A stretch of 64,000 bases of DNA. Source: Burkholderia vietnamiensis LMG 10929. GTDB taxonomy: Bacteria > Pseudomonadota > Gammaproteobacteria > Burkholderiales > Burkholderiaceae. A program made the position numbers and the translations under genes. This document shows, in pieces, positions 17,927 through 30,638 of the stretch. The first letter of the stretch is position 1, and each line of letters starts with the position of its first letter. The notes under the pieces are model-generated. The model worked only from the letters and a program-made list of their open reading frames with translations, searched no databases and was not told where the DNA came from. The stretch covers positions 2,542,001 to 2,606,000 of the forward strand of contig NZ_CP009631.1 of NCBI RefSeq assembly GCF_000959445.1, given 5' to 3'.

Positions 17927-18208
17927 TCAATCGTCGTCATCGTCGTGGTGCTTGCGCCAGTGCTTGTAATAGTGCTTGCGCCACTTCCGGTAACCGTCGT
18001 CGTCATCGTCGCCATAGTAGCCGTACCCGTAGCCCGGATAGGCGACGACCGCCGGCTGCGGCGCCACATAGACCGGCGCCGGCTCGACATAGACCGGCGC
18101 GACCGGCACGCCGATCCCGACGGACAGGTCGACGTGCCCCGCCATTGCGCTGCCGGACGCGACCAATGCCGCGCCGCCGATCCACACCGCCAAGCCCCTC
18201 TTGTTCAT
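17927..18208 (-). CDS. Small exported protein with PV-rich middle and His/Lys/Asp-rich tail
   Basis: This 93-residue protein has a signal peptide (RGLAVWIGGAALVASGSAMA), then GHVDLSVGIGVPVAPVYVEP with repeated PVYV and PAPVYVAP units. A tyrosine/glycine stretch (YPGYGYGYYG) follows, and the C-terminus is KHYYKHWRKHHDDDDD. This PXPV-type architecture is common among small uncharacterised periplasmic proteins of Burkholderia. The tail could bind metal, but that is a guess. I chose ATG 18208 (GGAA six bases upstream); ATG 18220 would add four residues. Two GTAACG repeats lie about 90-105 bp upstream (18299-18314). Confidence 0.7.
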   Translation of the reverse strand: MNKRGLAVWIGGAALVASGSAMAGHVDLSVGIGVPVAPVYVEPAPVYVAPQPAVVAYPGYGYGYYGDDDDDGYRKWRKHYYKHWRKHHDDDDD

Positions 18209-18502
18209 GTTTCGTTCCATGTTCCGCCGGCCTGCCCGGCATTCGCCGCGACTGTAATCCGGACGCACACGGCGAGGTGCTACGCCGCTGCGAGAGTCGT
18301 AACGCGACGTAACGGAACGGCAACTGGCCGTTCGGCCGAATCGCGAAAATGCCGCGGAGCGTCTATAGTGGGTTACGGTTCGACACAATCGCGATCACGC
18401 GCGGGCGGAACGAACAGGGTAGAATCCCGCTAAATACTTGGTGAGCGATCACGCCACACACACGCACAACACATCTCTGACGCAGGCTCCTGCCGCACCT
18501 CA

Positions 18503-19063
18503 ATGGCCAATCCCGCAGAATCCCATCCGCAAAACGACTTCATCAATTCGGCACGCAAGGAACGTAAGCGTGTTGAAATCTATCTCGTCAACGGCATTCG
18601 TCTGACGGGTTGCATCGAGTCGTTCGATCAGTACCTGGTGATGCTGCGCACCCCTGTGGGTCTGCAAGGCATCTACAAGCGCGCGATTTCGACGATCCAG
18701 CTCGACACGGGCGGCTCGCGTCCCGGCGGCGGTCCGCGTGGCCCGCGTCCCGGCGGCCGGCCGGGCGGCCGTGAAGGCGGCGGCCACAGCCCGTACGGCT
18801 CGCACGGCGGCTCGCGCGAGTCGCGCGGCGACGGCGGCTACGGCTCGCGTGAACCGCGCGAAGGATACGGCTCGCGTGAGCCGCGGGAAGGCTACGGCGC
18901 ACCGCGCGAACCGCGCGAAGGTTATGGCGCACCGCGCGAAAGCTACGGCGCGCCGCGCGATACCAGCGACGCACCGGGCAGCAGCGCGCCGTCCGATTCA
19001 CGTGGCGGCACCGGGCCGGTGATCGTCACCCGGCGCCGGCGAATCGTGCCGGACGGCCAGTAA
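18503..19063 (+). CDS. hfq2: RNA chaperone Hfq2 (long second Hfq of Burkholderia)
   Basis: This 186-residue protein has an Sm-like Hfq domain at about residues 10-68 ([33 protein letters not shown], then [11 protein letters not shown]). The family motif YKHAIS reads YKRAIS here. A glycine/arginine-rich C-terminal extension of about 110 residues contains repeats of YGSREPREG and [10 protein letters not shown]. Burkholderia cenocepacia is known to carry, besides the short Hfq, a long Hfq2 of similar length needed for stress resistance and virulence. Hfq hexamers pair small RNAs with mRNAs; the RG-rich tail is likely to add RNA contacts. A TAGAAT -10-like box lies at 18420-18425. Confidence 0.93.
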   Translation: MANPAESHPQNDFINSARKERKRVEIYLVNGIRLTGCIESFDQYLVMLRTPVGLQGIYKRAISTIQLDTGGSRPGGGPRGPRPGGRPGGREGGGHSPYGSHGGSRESRGDGGYGSREPREGYGSREPREGYGAPREPREGYGAPRESYGAPRDTSDAPGSSAPSDSRGGTGPVIVTRRRRIVPDGQ

Positions 19064-19067
19064 AACA

Positions 19068-19098
19068 AAAGGGCAAGCCAAACGGCTTGCCCTTTTTG
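19068..19098 (+). terminator. Terminator between hfq2 and the DUF2968 gene (bidirectional)
   Basis: A 12-bp stem AAAGGGCAAGCC/GGCTTGCCCTTT with loop AAAC is followed by T on the plus strand. The opposite strand has TTTTG after the stem, so it can also serve the convergent DUF2968 gene. Confidence 0.85.
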
Positions 19099-19146
19099 CT
19101 GGTAGGCCGGCGCGGCATGTCGCCGCACCGCGCACCCCATGACCGC

Positions 19147-19851
19147 TCAGTGTGCCGTCGACGGCAAGCCCGCATTGGCCTCACGCTGCAGCGCGCGCAC
19201 CTGCTTCTGCAACGCGCGCAACTGACCCTGAAGCTGCGCCTGCTGCGTCTGCAGCGCCGCCGTTTCGTCGCGTACGTTCTTCTGGTGATCGGCGACCGCG
19301 GCCTGCTGCTCGTGCGCGATCGACAGGTCGGCTTGCAGGCGACGTGCGCGGTCCTGCGTGGCCTGAATCTGCCGGTCGGTTTGCGCCTTCTGCGCTTCCA
19401 GCTTCGCCGCCCGCAACTCGTTGACGGCCAGCCGCGCCGCCTGATGCGAGAAGTCGCGGTAGATCGCTTCGGCGCGCGCGTCGTCGTGCGTCTTGATCAC
19501 ACGCCAGAACGCCTTCTGCTGAAACAGCGCCACGAAATACGCACCGTCCTTCACGTTGAACAACAGGCTCGCGCCGTAGCTGCCGTTATAGTTCGTGCGC
19601 ATTTCCGTCAATGCATGCGCCTGCATCTGCCGCTGCAGCTCGTCGACCGTGCTTTGCCCGGTCGTCTCGCCCGCCTGCGGCTGCACCGACTGAACCTGCG
19701 GATCGAGCGCCGGAATCGCCGCTACCGGCGCCGACGCCTGCTGCACCGCCGATGCCGCATCGGCTGCCAATCCCTGCGCGTACACGCCCTGCATGCCTCC
19801 CATCATGGCGAACAGCACGCATGCCCGCCCCAACCCCGTAATGTGGCTCAT
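19147..19851 (-). CDS. Exported coiled-coil DUF2968 protein
   Basis: This 234-residue protein has a signal peptide (about residues 1-25, ending GVYAQ) and a conserved middle (NYNGSYGASLLFNVKDGAYFVALFQQKAFWRV). A long C-terminal heptad region rich in Q, A and R (LRAAKLEAQKAQTDRQIQAT and following) is predicted to be coiled coil. This matches DUF2968, known mainly from Burkholderiaceae. The function is unknown; the localisation is periplasmic by inference. It sits between hfq2 and the sigma-54 regulator gene, reading in the same direction as the latter. Confidence 0.82.
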   Translation of the reverse strand: MSHITGLGRACVLFAMMGGMQGVYAQGLAADAASAVQQASAPVAAIPALDPQVQSVQPQAGETTGQSTVDELQRQMQAHALTEMRTNYNGSYGASLLFNVKDGAYFVALFQQKAFWRVIKTHDDARAEAIYRDFSHQAARLAVNELRAAKLEAQKAQTDRQIQATQDRARRLQADLSIAHEQQAAVADHQKNVRDETAALQTQQAQLQGQLRALQKQVRALQREANAGLPSTAH

Positions 19852-19905
19852 GAATTTTTATTCCCGCCCGTGTCGTTGTAATTGAGCGCGATTTTATCTC
19901 ATTAA

Positions 19906-23348
<3,443 letters not shown>

Positions 23349-23359
23349 CGTCGTCTCGC

Positions 23360-23683
23360 TTACTGCGCACTCTGCCCGCCGCCCGACATGCCGCCCGCGG
23401 AGCCCATCTGCGAACTCATCGATTCTGGAATCTTGTTCTTGAAGGAATCCAGATAGCGCTGGTACGTCAGCGTCGCAACGTCGCCGAGCAACGGCTGTGT
23501 CGGCGCAGCCACGCGGTTGTCCCGCTGCAGCGACAGCCATTGCTGCGTCGAGCGCCCCACCTCCGATGCGCCCGGCGCAGCGACCTGCCCGTATGCGGCA
23601 ACGGTACCCAGCGCGATGCCGGCGATCGCGCCGAGCAGAGCGATGCGGCCCGCGCGCATGTATCGGTGAAATGTCTGCTTCAT
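23360..23683 (-). CDS. Small exported DUF3613 protein of the Tad locus
   Basis: This 107-residue protein has an N-terminal hydrophobic signal (IALLGAIAGIALGTVAAYGQ) and a conserved segment GRSTQQWLSLQRDNRVAAP. It continues with LTYQRYLDSFKNKIPESMSSQ and ends in a glycine/serine/methionine-rich tail. This matches DUF3613, found inside Burkholderia Tad loci. No function is known; its place between tadD and tadG suggests a pilus-assembly role. ATG 23683 follows GGGGAACGAC. Confidence 0.78.
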   Translation of the reverse strand: MKQTFHRYMRAGRIALLGAIAGIALGTVAAYGQVAAPGASEVGRSTQQWLSLQRDNRVAAPTQPLLGDVATLTYQRYLDSFKNKIPESMSSQMGSAGGMSGGGQSAQ

Positions 23684-23703
23684 GTCGTTCCCCGCGTATC
23701 CGT

Positions 23704-24546
23704 TCATTGTGCAAACCGTTGCAGCAGCGGCGCGGTCTGGTCATAGCTGAGATTGTTCGCCATCGGCGCGATCGACACCGGCGCGGCACGCCGCGATACC
23801 ACCGGCGGCGTTGCCACCGCCCGCTGCTGCGCGCGCGCCGCGGCCGCCACTCTCGCGGCATCGCTGCTGATGTCCTTGCGGATATTGGCCGGCAAACGCT
23901 GCTGGTTCATCAAGCGCTGCGCGTCCTGCGCGCGCCCCGCGGCAACCAGATACAGCGCGAGGTTGCTGACGATCTTGGGGTTGCGTTGATCCAGTTCAGC
24001 GGCCTTCATCAGCGGCACGCGCGCGCCGACGATGTCGCCGCTGCGCAATTTCGCGTACGCGAGATCGGACAGCAGCGACGCATCGGTCGGCGCGAGTTCG
24101 GACGCCTGCGTCAACGCCTGCACCGCCTGGCCGAAATCGCCGGCTGCGCCCGCGATCAGCCCGAGCCCGCGATAGCCGCGCGCGGCGAGCGGCGTCTTCA
24201 GCAATTGCTCATAAGCTGCCGCACTCGCGGCCGGCTGGTCCGTCATCCGCAGCGCATCCGCTCGCAGCAGTATCGTGTCCGGCGATACGCCGTACGTTTT
24301 GTCGTACGCGTCGATATGCGCGAGCGACGCGTAATACAAACCTTGTGTCTGCATCCGCTGGATCAGGCCGAGATACATGCCCGGCGTATCGGGCACCGCT
24401 TGCTTCTGGTCCGCGGCCTGGATCAACGCCGCACGTTCGGTCTGTGCGCCGACACCATATCCGCTCTCCTTGGTCGCGCATGCAACGAGCATCAACGCCA
24501 TCGTCGCCATGCCGGCCAGCCTTGCCATCCTGCCGATCCGCTTCAT
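23704..24546 (-). CDS. tadD: TadD-like TPR lipoprotein
   Basis: This 280-residue protein has a lipoprotein signal ending in LMLVAC|A. TPR repeats follow at about residues 85-215 (YRGLGLIAGAAGDFGQAVQALTQASELAP and following). TadD proteins are outer-membrane pilotins or assembly factors of the Tad secretin. The start ATG 24546 is preceded by GGAAAGGAAAG. It lies 17 bp after tadC and 20 bp before the DUF3613 gene. Confidence 0.88.
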   Translation of the reverse strand: MKRIGRMARLAGMATMALMLVACATKESGYGVGAQTERAALIQAADQKQAVPDTPGMYLGLIQRMQTQGLYYASLAHIDAYDKTYGVSPDTILLRADALRMTDQPAASAAAYEQLLKTPLAARGYRGLGLIAGAAGDFGQAVQALTQASELAPTDASLLSDLAYAKLRSGDIVGARVPLMKAAELDQRNPKIVSNLALYLVAAGRAQDAQRLMNQQRLPANIRKDISSDAARVAAAARAQQRAVATPPVVSRRAAPVSIAPMANNLSYDQTAPLLQRFAQ

Positions 24547-24563
24547 CGTCTTTCCTTCCACCG

Positions 24564-25556
24564 TCAATGGTGCGCCGACAGCGCGTGCGTCACTGCCAGA
24601 AATCCGGGGCCGGCCGTCACGATCAGCAGCGCAGGCAGCAGCGTCAGAACCATCACCCCGGTCATCTTCACGGTCAATCGGCCGATTCGTTCGCGCAGCA
24701 TCGCGCGACGCGTCTCGCGCAATCGATCGCCGAACTGCTTGAGCGGTTCCTGAACGGCGCCGCCGTGCTTGTCCACCTGCACCATCAGCCGTGCGATCGC
24801 GCGCAAATCCTCGTTGTCGAAGCCGCCGGACAAGCGCTGCATCGACTGCTCGCGCGTGCGGCCGGCCGCGAAATGGCGCTGCGCGATGCCGACCTCCGAC
24901 GAGAGCACCGGCATCATCCCGCGGAAATCGTTCGTCACGACCTGCAGGCTTTGATCGAGCGACAAGCCGACGCCCTGCAACAGCCGCAGCATGTCGACCA
25001 GCAACGGCAATTCGTCGATCACGCTCTGACGTCGAGCCGCGGCACGGCGGCGCACGTAGAGCTTCGGCAGCATGAAGCCGAATGCGAATGCGGCGAACAC
25101 GCCGATCGTCCAGTATCCGCCCTTCATCCGGCCGCTCGCGAACACCGCGAACAGCACGGGCACGGCGATCCCGCAGGCGAGTCGCGCCATCAGGAACAGC
25201 CCGCGCGTGCGGGCGTCGACGTAGCCGCATTGCTCGAGCAGACGACGGTCTTCGTCCGCGACGATATGCTTGCCGAAGCCGGTGTCGAGCAGGCGCATCC
25301 CGTTCGCCGATACCCAGCCAAGCATGCGTTCGACGCGTTGCCGAACGCGCGCGTCCGGTTTCCCGGCGGAATCGCCGGCCGCAGCGCTTCCCGGCTTGGC
25401 TGCCTCGAGCGTCGCCATGCGGTGTTCGAGCGCATCCTTCAGCGCACGCTCGGCACGCGACGCGGCGCTCGCGCGCAACATCGCGGCCATGCCGAACAGC
25501 AGGACGCCGAGCGCGCCAAGCGCCAACGCGATCGATCCGATTTGAGTTGCCGTCAT
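24564..25556 (-). CDS. tadC: TadC, inner-membrane platform protein of the Tad pilus
   Basis: This 330-residue protein has an N-terminal membrane segment and a T2SF domain (LPLLVDMLRLLQGVGLSLDQSL, AIARLMVQVDKHGGAVQEPLKQFGDRLR). Further hydrophobic segments end at VLTLLPALLIVTAGPGFL. With TadB it forms the GspF-like inner-membrane platform on which the ATPase TadA acts. It starts 4 bp after the tadB stop. Confidence 0.92.
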   Translation of the reverse strand: MTATQIGSIALALGALGVLLFGMAAMLRASAASRAERALKDALEHRMATLEAAKPGSAAAGDSAGKPDARVRQRVERMLGWVSANGMRLLDTGFGKHIVADEDRRLLEQCGYVDARTRGLFLMARLACGIAVPVLFAVFASGRMKGGYWTIGVFAAFAFGFMLPKLYVRRRAAARRQSVIDELPLLVDMLRLLQGVGLSLDQSLQVVTNDFRGMMPVLSSEVGIAQRHFAAGRTREQSMQRLSGGFDNEDLRAIARLMVQVDKHGGAVQEPLKQFGDRLRETRRAMLRERIGRLTVKMTGVMVLTLLPALLIVTAGPGFLAVTHALSAHH

Positions 25557-25560
25557 CGCA

Positions 25561-26547
25561 TCACCTCAGCCGGGCCATCCGGTACAACCACACACTGCCC
25601 GCCACCTGCATCACGAACGCGAGCGTCAGCAGCACGCGTCCGCCCGGGTCGTTCCACATCCCTTGCAGATACCTCGGGTTCGTCATCACGACAAAACTGC
25701 CGATCGCGACCGGAAGCATCATGAGCACGAACGCCGACAACCGCGTCTCCGCCGACATCGCCGTCAGCTCGCGCTCCGCCTGCTCGAGATCGCGCATGAA
25801 CACGGCCATCCTCTCGAGCATCACGTCCGCGCGTCCGCCGTATTTCACCGACAGCCGCAGCACCGAGCCGAGCAGCTCGAATTCCTTCGTGCGGTAGACC
25901 TTCGCGACATGTAGCATCGCGCGATCGATCTCGACGCCCGAGCGCAGCATCCTCGACACGTGATCGAGACAGCCGCGCAGCGGTTCCTCGCTCGTCAGCA
26001 GCGCCGCCTGGAACGCCGCGGGCACGCTGTTGCCGAGCGTCACCAGCCGCACGATGCCGTCGAGGAACGACGGAATCTGCCGGACGATCTTCAGCCGTCG
26101 CCGCTGGATGCGCGATGCCAGCCAGACGCCGAACATCGCGCCGCCGCACACGAGCGCCGCCAGACCGGCGAGCACGCCGGCGCGATGGGTCGCGAGCCCG
26201 GCGATCGCCAGCAGCACGGCGAGCGCACCGATCGCCTTGCCGCGAGCGCCTTCGATGCCCGCGCGGTTCACGAGATTGGCGAGGTACTCGGCGGCCGACG
26301 CATACCACTGCACCCAGAAGGCCTCGGCCATCGCGCCGCGCGCGACACCGGACGGCGACGCGGTGCGCGCGCCGGCAGATGCCGCCGCCGGCTGCGCCGG
26401 CGCGCGCGCGCCCGGTTCGAGCCGGCTGTCGATGAAGCGCTTCGCGTCCGTTCGCACGCGCCGGGTTTCTGCATGTCGCCACAGCATCAATGCCGATGCC
26501 ACGCACAGCATCGCGACCGCGAGCACCCAGACCATCGCGCTATACAT
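25561..26547 (-). CDS. tadB: TadB, inner-membrane platform protein of the Tad pilus
   Basis: This 328-residue protein has an N-terminal anchor (MVWVLAVAMLCVASALML), a low-complexity linker, and a T2SF domain. The latter includes IPSFLDGIVRLVTLGNSVPAAF and LLGSVLRLSVKYGGRADVMLERMAVFMRD. It is the second GspF-like platform subunit. Start ATG 26547 overlaps the tadA stop by 8 bp, so the two are translationally coupled. A longer frame upstream is a shadow of the TadA tail. Confidence 0.92.
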   Translation of the reverse strand: MYSAMVWVLAVAMLCVASALMLWRHAETRRVRTDAKRFIDSRLEPGARAPAQPAAASAGARTASPSGVARGAMAEAFWVQWYASAAEYLANLVNRAGIEGARGKAIGALAVLLAIAGLATHRAGVLAGLAALVCGGAMFGVWLASRIQRRRLKIVRQIPSFLDGIVRLVTLGNSVPAAFQAALLTSEEPLRGCLDHVSRMLRSGVEIDRAMLHVAKVYRTKEFELLGSVLRLSVKYGGRADVMLERMAVFMRDLEQAERELTAMSAETRLSAFVLMMLPVAIGSFVVMTNPRYLQGMWNDPGGRVLLTLAFVMQVAGSVWLYRMARLR

Positions 26548-27904
26548 TGAAGCCCCCGCCGCGACCGAATCCGCCGCCGCCGAACCCGCCGCCGAATCCA
26601 CCGCCCGCCGCGCCGCCCGACAGCGTCTGACGGAAACGCGCGAGCTTCGGCGAATGCGGATGGATGCCGAGCGACTCCCAGTGATCGACTTCCTCGCCCT
26701 CCGGCGTCACACGCGCCTCGTAGCGATACAGCTCCTGCGTCGCGATGATGTTGTCGGACAGCCCGGTCACCTCGGTGATCGACAGAATCCGGCGACGCCC
26801 GTTCGACAGCCGCCCGATCTGCACGATGAAGTCGATCGCGTTCGCGATCTGCCGCCGCAGGCTCGACTCGGTACCCTGAAAGCCGGCGAAGCCCGCGAGC
26901 ATCTCGAGACGGTACAGGCACTCGCGCGGCGAGCTCGCATGCACGGTGCCCATCGAGCCGTCGTGGCCGGTGTTCATCGCCTGCAGCATTTCGAGCACTT
27001 CGCCGCCGCGCACTTCGCCGACGATGATCCGGTCCGGACGCATCCGCAGCGTATTGCGCAGCAGGTCGCGAATCGTCACCACGCCGGAGCCGTCGAATCC
27101 ACCCGGCCGGCTCTCGAGCCGCACGACGTGCGGATGGTTCAGCGACAGCTCGGCCGTATCCTCGATCGTCACGACGCGCTCGGGCTCGGGAATATGAAAC
27201 GCGAGCGCATTGAGCAACGACGTCTTGCCCGAGCTCGTGCCGCCCGACACGAGCACGTTGCAGCGCGCTTCGACGGCCGCCTCGAGCAGCGCGCCGATTT
27301 CTTCGTTGTACGTGCCGTTGCCGAGCAGGTCCGACGGCTTCAGCGGATCCTTGCGGAACTTCCGGATCGACACGATCGGGCCGTCGATCGACAGCGGCTC
27401 GATCACGACATTCACGCGTCCGCCGTCCGGCAGCCGCGCATCGACCATCGGGTTCGACTCGTCGAGCCGGCGGCCGATCGGCGCGAGGATGCGCCGCACG
27501 ATGCGCAGCAGATGCGCGTTGTCGGTGAAGCGCACCGGCAGCTTGGCGAGCATGCCGTGACGCGACACGTACACGTCGTTGTAGCCGTTGATCAGGATGT
27601 CCTCGACGGCCGGGTCCGCGAGCAGGTCCTCGATCGGCCCGAAGCCCGCCAGCTCCTTCGTCAGCGCCTCGGCGATCGCGCGCACTTCGTTCTCGTTGAG
27701 CGGAATCCGGCGCAGGCGCACGAAGCTGTCGATCTCCAGATCGACGAACTGGTTGATCGCCTGGCGCGACCAGCGGCCGAACTCGGCGCCCAGCTCCTCG
27801 ATGCGCGTGAGCAAGTGCTCGTGCGCGGCATTCTTGATGTCGTGGAATTGCTGGGTCTGGGAGAACGGCGCTGCGCCGTCGGCAAATTGAATGTCGTGTG
27901 CCAT
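26540..27904 (-). CDS. tadA: TadA, secretion ATPase of the Tad pilus (CpaF)
   Basis: This 454-residue cytoplasmic ATPase powers Flp pilus assembly. It belongs to the T2SSE/VirB11 family. It has [21 protein letters not shown] near residue 90, Walker [10 protein letters not shown] near 220, and the His/Asp boxes. It also has Walker [11 protein letters not shown] near 295 and [14 protein letters not shown]. The last 25 residues are an unusual glycine/phenylalanine tail ([19 protein letters not shown]). The gene follows tadZ by 3 bp. Confidence 0.94.
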   Translation of the reverse strand: MAHDIQFADGAAPFSQTQQFHDIKNAAHEHLLTRIEELGAEFGRWSRQAINQFVDLEIDSFVRLRRIPLNENEVRAIAEALTKELAGFGPIEDLLADPAVEDILINGYNDVYVSRHGMLAKLPVRFTDNAHLLRIVRRILAPIGRRLDESNPMVDARLPDGGRVNVVIEPLSIDGPIVSIRKFRKDPLKPSDLLGNGTYNEEIGALLEAAVEARCNVLVSGGTSSGKTSLLNALAFHIPEPERVVTIEDTAELSLNHPHVVRLESRPGGFDGSGVVTIRDLLRNTLRMRPDRIIVGEVRGGEVLEMLQAMNTGHDGSMGTVHASSPRECLYRLEMLAGFAGFQGTESSLRRQIANAIDFIVQIGRLSNGRRRILSITEVTGLSDNIIATQELYRYEARVTPEGEEVDHWESLGIHPHSPKLARFRQTLSGGAAGGGFGGGFGGGGFGRGGGFNV

Positions 27905-27907
27905 CGG

Positions 27908-29182
27908 TTACGACCGCTTGGACGAAGGTTGAATGAAGCGCTTGAGCGCGGACAGGCGCGGCGCGGCACGCGACGCGCCGGCCGTGCCGGAGATGCCCGG
28001 CAACCGCACGGCGAGGGATTCGAGGGCGCGCACGTACGGATCGCGCTCCGCCGCATCGACGATCAGCCGCCCCTGGTTCGCGGCATGGCCGATCGCGACG
28101 CGCCGCGCGGGCAACGTGCCCACCAGCGACAGCCCGAGACGCTCGGCGATCTGCGCGGGCATCAGGTCCAGCGCGGGGTCGTACTGGTTGACCACCAGCT
28201 TGACGCGATCGGTGTCGATCCCCGCGTCACGCAAGCCGGTGAGTAGATCGGCCGCGGACACGATCGACGCGACGCCCTGATCGCAGACGAGCCACGCTTC
28301 GTCGGCCGACGCGGCGATCTGCGTGACGAAGTCGCGATTAGAGAAGCCGCCGAGATCGACGACCTGCTGATCGAAGAACGCGCGAAACCGGTTCAGCAAG
28401 CCGACGCAAGCCGCATACGACACGTCGCGCAGGCCGCCGAGGTCGGGCGGCAGCGTGGTCAGCGCCACGCCGCTCTGGTGCCGCGTCAGCGCGGTGTTCA
28501 CGAACGTGCGGTCGATGCGGCGCAGGTTCTGCACGGCGTCGATGAAATGGAACTCGCAGCGCGTGTTCAGGAACAGCGCGCCGTCCCCGGCCGGCAGTCC
28601 CAGATCGACCAGCGCGGTCTGACGGCCGGCCGGCGTGCTGCCGCCGTGTTGGTCTTTCGCGCCCGGTCCGAGCGCGTGCTTCTGCAACCACACGGCGAGA
28701 TTCGCGGCGAGCGTGCTGACGCCCATGCCCGCGCGCGCGCCGAGCAGCGCAACGACCTTGCCGTGGCGACTCGCCGGCTCGCCGACGTTGGACAGCAGGC
28801 CGCGCGTCGTGCGCAGCGCCTCCTCGGCAGGCGCCGACACGTCGATGAAGTCGCGCACGCCCGCGCGCAGCGCGGCGAGCGTGCTCTCCGGCTGGGCCAG
28901 CGAACCGAGCGCGACGATCGGCAAGCCCGGATGCGCGGCGCGGATCGCGGCGACGGCAATGCTCGCCGCGTCGCTGCTTGCGGAGAAGTCGACGAACACG
29001 AGCGCCGGGTTGAGGCCGGTGATGCGCTGCGCGAGCACGCCGGGCTCGAGCGATGCGGCTTCGACCGCACCGGCCGACACGAGCGTGTCGGCGAGCCAGC
29101 GCACGTGTGCGTCCTTCTGCGTTGCGCAAACGAAGTAGTCCGTCACGGCGGGTTCACATAGTGATTCGATTCGTGCATTCAT
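27908..29182 (-). CDS. tadZ: TadZ/CpaE, pilus localisation protein
   Basis: This 424-residue MinD/ParA-superfamily protein has an N-terminal receiver-like part (about 1-130, PALVFVDFSASSDAASIAVA and ESTLAALRAGVRDFIDVSAPAEEALR). An ATPase part follows. Its Walker A LGARAGMGVSTLAANLA lacks the usual lysine (GVST in place of GKT), as is seen in TadZ proteins. TadZ places the Tad machine at a cell pole. I chose ATG 29182 because GGGAG lies 8 bp before it; a GTG at 29191 is too close to that site. Confidence 0.9.
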   Translation of the reverse strand: MNARIESLCEPAVTDYFVCATQKDAHVRWLADTLVSAGAVEAASLEPGVLAQRITGLNPALVFVDFSASSDAASIAVAAIRAAHPGLPIVALGSLAQPESTLAALRAGVRDFIDVSAPAEEALRTTRGLLSNVGEPASRHGKVVALLGARAGMGVSTLAANLAVWLQKHALGPGAKDQHGGSTPAGRQTALVDLGLPAGDGALFLNTRCEFHFIDAVQNLRRIDRTFVNTALTRHQSGVALTTLPPDLGGLRDVSYAACVGLLNRFRAFFDQQVVDLGGFSNRDFVTQIAASADEAWLVCDQGVASIVSAADLLTGLRDAGIDTDRVKLVVNQYDPALDLMPAQIAERLGLSLVGTLPARRVAIGHAANQGRLIVDAAERDPYVRALESLAVRLPGISGTAGASRAAPRLSALKRFIQPSSKRS

Positions 29183-29242
29183 GTCGCACACTCCCGATTG
29201 CGCAATGCGCCGCGCGGGGACCCGGCGCGTCGTGCTTCGTGC

Positions 29243-30574
29243 TCATTTCGAAAACCCCGGCGCCGCGTCCGGCGACGCCGCACCGCCGAGATACGACCGC
29301 CATACCGGCCCGTCATGCTGCTCGGCCAATTCGCCGGGCGTCGCGGGCAGCACCGCGCCCTTCGCGATCGGCGCGACGAGATGCGGCGTCACGATGATCA
29401 GCAGTTCCTTGTCGTTCTGCTGGTAATTCAGGTTCTTGAAGAACGTGCCGATGATCGGCAGGTCGCCCAGCAGCGGCACCTTGCTGACGTTCGACATCGT
29501 CTGACGGTCGATCAGGCCGCCGATCACGAAGCTCTCGCCGTCGCCGAGCTCGACCGTCGTGTCGGCGCGGCGCGTCGTGATGCCCGGCACCGCGACGCCG
29601 CTGATCGTCACGCTGTTCACGAAATCGAGCTGGCTCGATTCCGGCGCGACCTTCAGCGCGATCCGGTTCGGGCTCAGCACCGTCGGCGTCAGCGACAGCC
29701 CGACGCCGTATTGCTTCCACTGGATCGCGGTCGAGCCGAGCCCCTGCGGCGACGGCACCGGAATCTCGCCGCCGGCGAGGAAGCTGGCGCTCTGGCCGGA
29801 CAGCGCGACGAGCGTCGGTTCCGCGAGCACGCGCGCCAGGTTGTTCGCTTCGAGCAGCGACAGGTCGGCGAAGATGCCGTGCCCGGCCGCGTTCACGACC
29901 AGGTTGAAGGCGGACGCAACGGGTGCGCCGAGCGTCGGGATATAGGCCGCCGTGCCGGGACCGGACCCGCCGTTGTACGACTGCACGCCGCCCGGCGAGA
30001 ACGAGCCGAACGAAAAGCCGTTGCTCTGCTTGAAGAAGTTGAAGCCGACCTGCTTGAGCACCGAACGGCTGAATTCGACGACGCGCACGTCCACTTGCAC
30101 CACGTTCTTGCCGGCCAGCGTCGAACGATCGATCACCGCGCCCTTCGGGCTCATGTTCTTCGCGACGGCCACCGCGCGTTCGTGCGCGTCGAGCGAGCCG
30201 GCCGCGCCGCGCAGCACCGACGTGCCGCCATAGGCCTTCACCTGCGGCGTCGACGCGTCGAGCACGGCCTGCGCGGCCGCATCGACGACTTCGACGTTCC
30301 AGACCGTCGGCTCGTCGTGGCCGCGCTCCCAGACCATCACGTTGGTGGTGCCGGGCGCCTTCGCGGTCAGCAGCACGGAGCCGGCACGGCTGCCTTTCAT
30401 GATCAGCACGTCGGCGATCGCCGGATCGCCGACGGCGACCCGCTGCAGCGCGCGGCCGGCGGCGATCTGCCGTTGCGCGCCGACCGCGAGCTCGATCGTC
30501 CCGCTCGCGCTTGCCATGGATGCGAAGGTCAGGACCCACAGAGCCATCGCGAATGCAGTCAGGGTGTTTTTCAT
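29243..30574 (-). CDS. rcpA: RcpA/CpaC, outer-membrane secretin of the Tad pilus
   Basis: This 443-residue exported protein has a signal peptide of about 23 residues and an N-terminal secretin domain (IELAVGAQRQIAAGRALQRVAVGDPAIADVL). A BON-like segment follows. The secretin core includes VQVDVRVVEFSRSVLKQVGF, VLAEPTLVALSGQSASFLAGGEIPVP and VPLLGDLPIIGTFFKNLNYQ. It forms the outer-membrane channel for the pilus. It lies between cpaB and tadZ. Confidence 0.93.
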   Translation of the reverse strand: MKNTLTAFAMALWVLTFASMASASGTIELAVGAQRQIAAGRALQRVAVGDPAIADVLIMKGSRAGSVLLTAKAPGTTNVMVWERGHDEPTVWNVEVVDAAAQAVLDASTPQVKAYGGTSVLRGAAGSLDAHERAVAVAKNMSPKGAVIDRSTLAGKNVVQVDVRVVEFSRSVLKQVGFNFFKQSNGFSFGSFSPGGVQSYNGGSGPGTAAYIPTLGAPVASAFNLVVNAAGHGIFADLSLLEANNLARVLAEPTLVALSGQSASFLAGGEIPVPSPQGLGSTAIQWKQYGVGLSLTPTVLSPNRIALKVAPESSQLDFVNSVTISGVAVPGITTRRADTTVELGDGESFVIGGLIDRQTMSNVSKVPLLGDLPIIGTFFKNLNYQQNDKELLIIVTPHLVAPIAKGAVLPATPGELAEQHDGPVWRSYLGGAASPDAAPGFSK

Positions 30575-30638
30575 GGATTGTTGTACCGTGGCACGGCCAT
30601 TACATGTCGTCGCTGATATCGATAGGAATCAATGCTGT

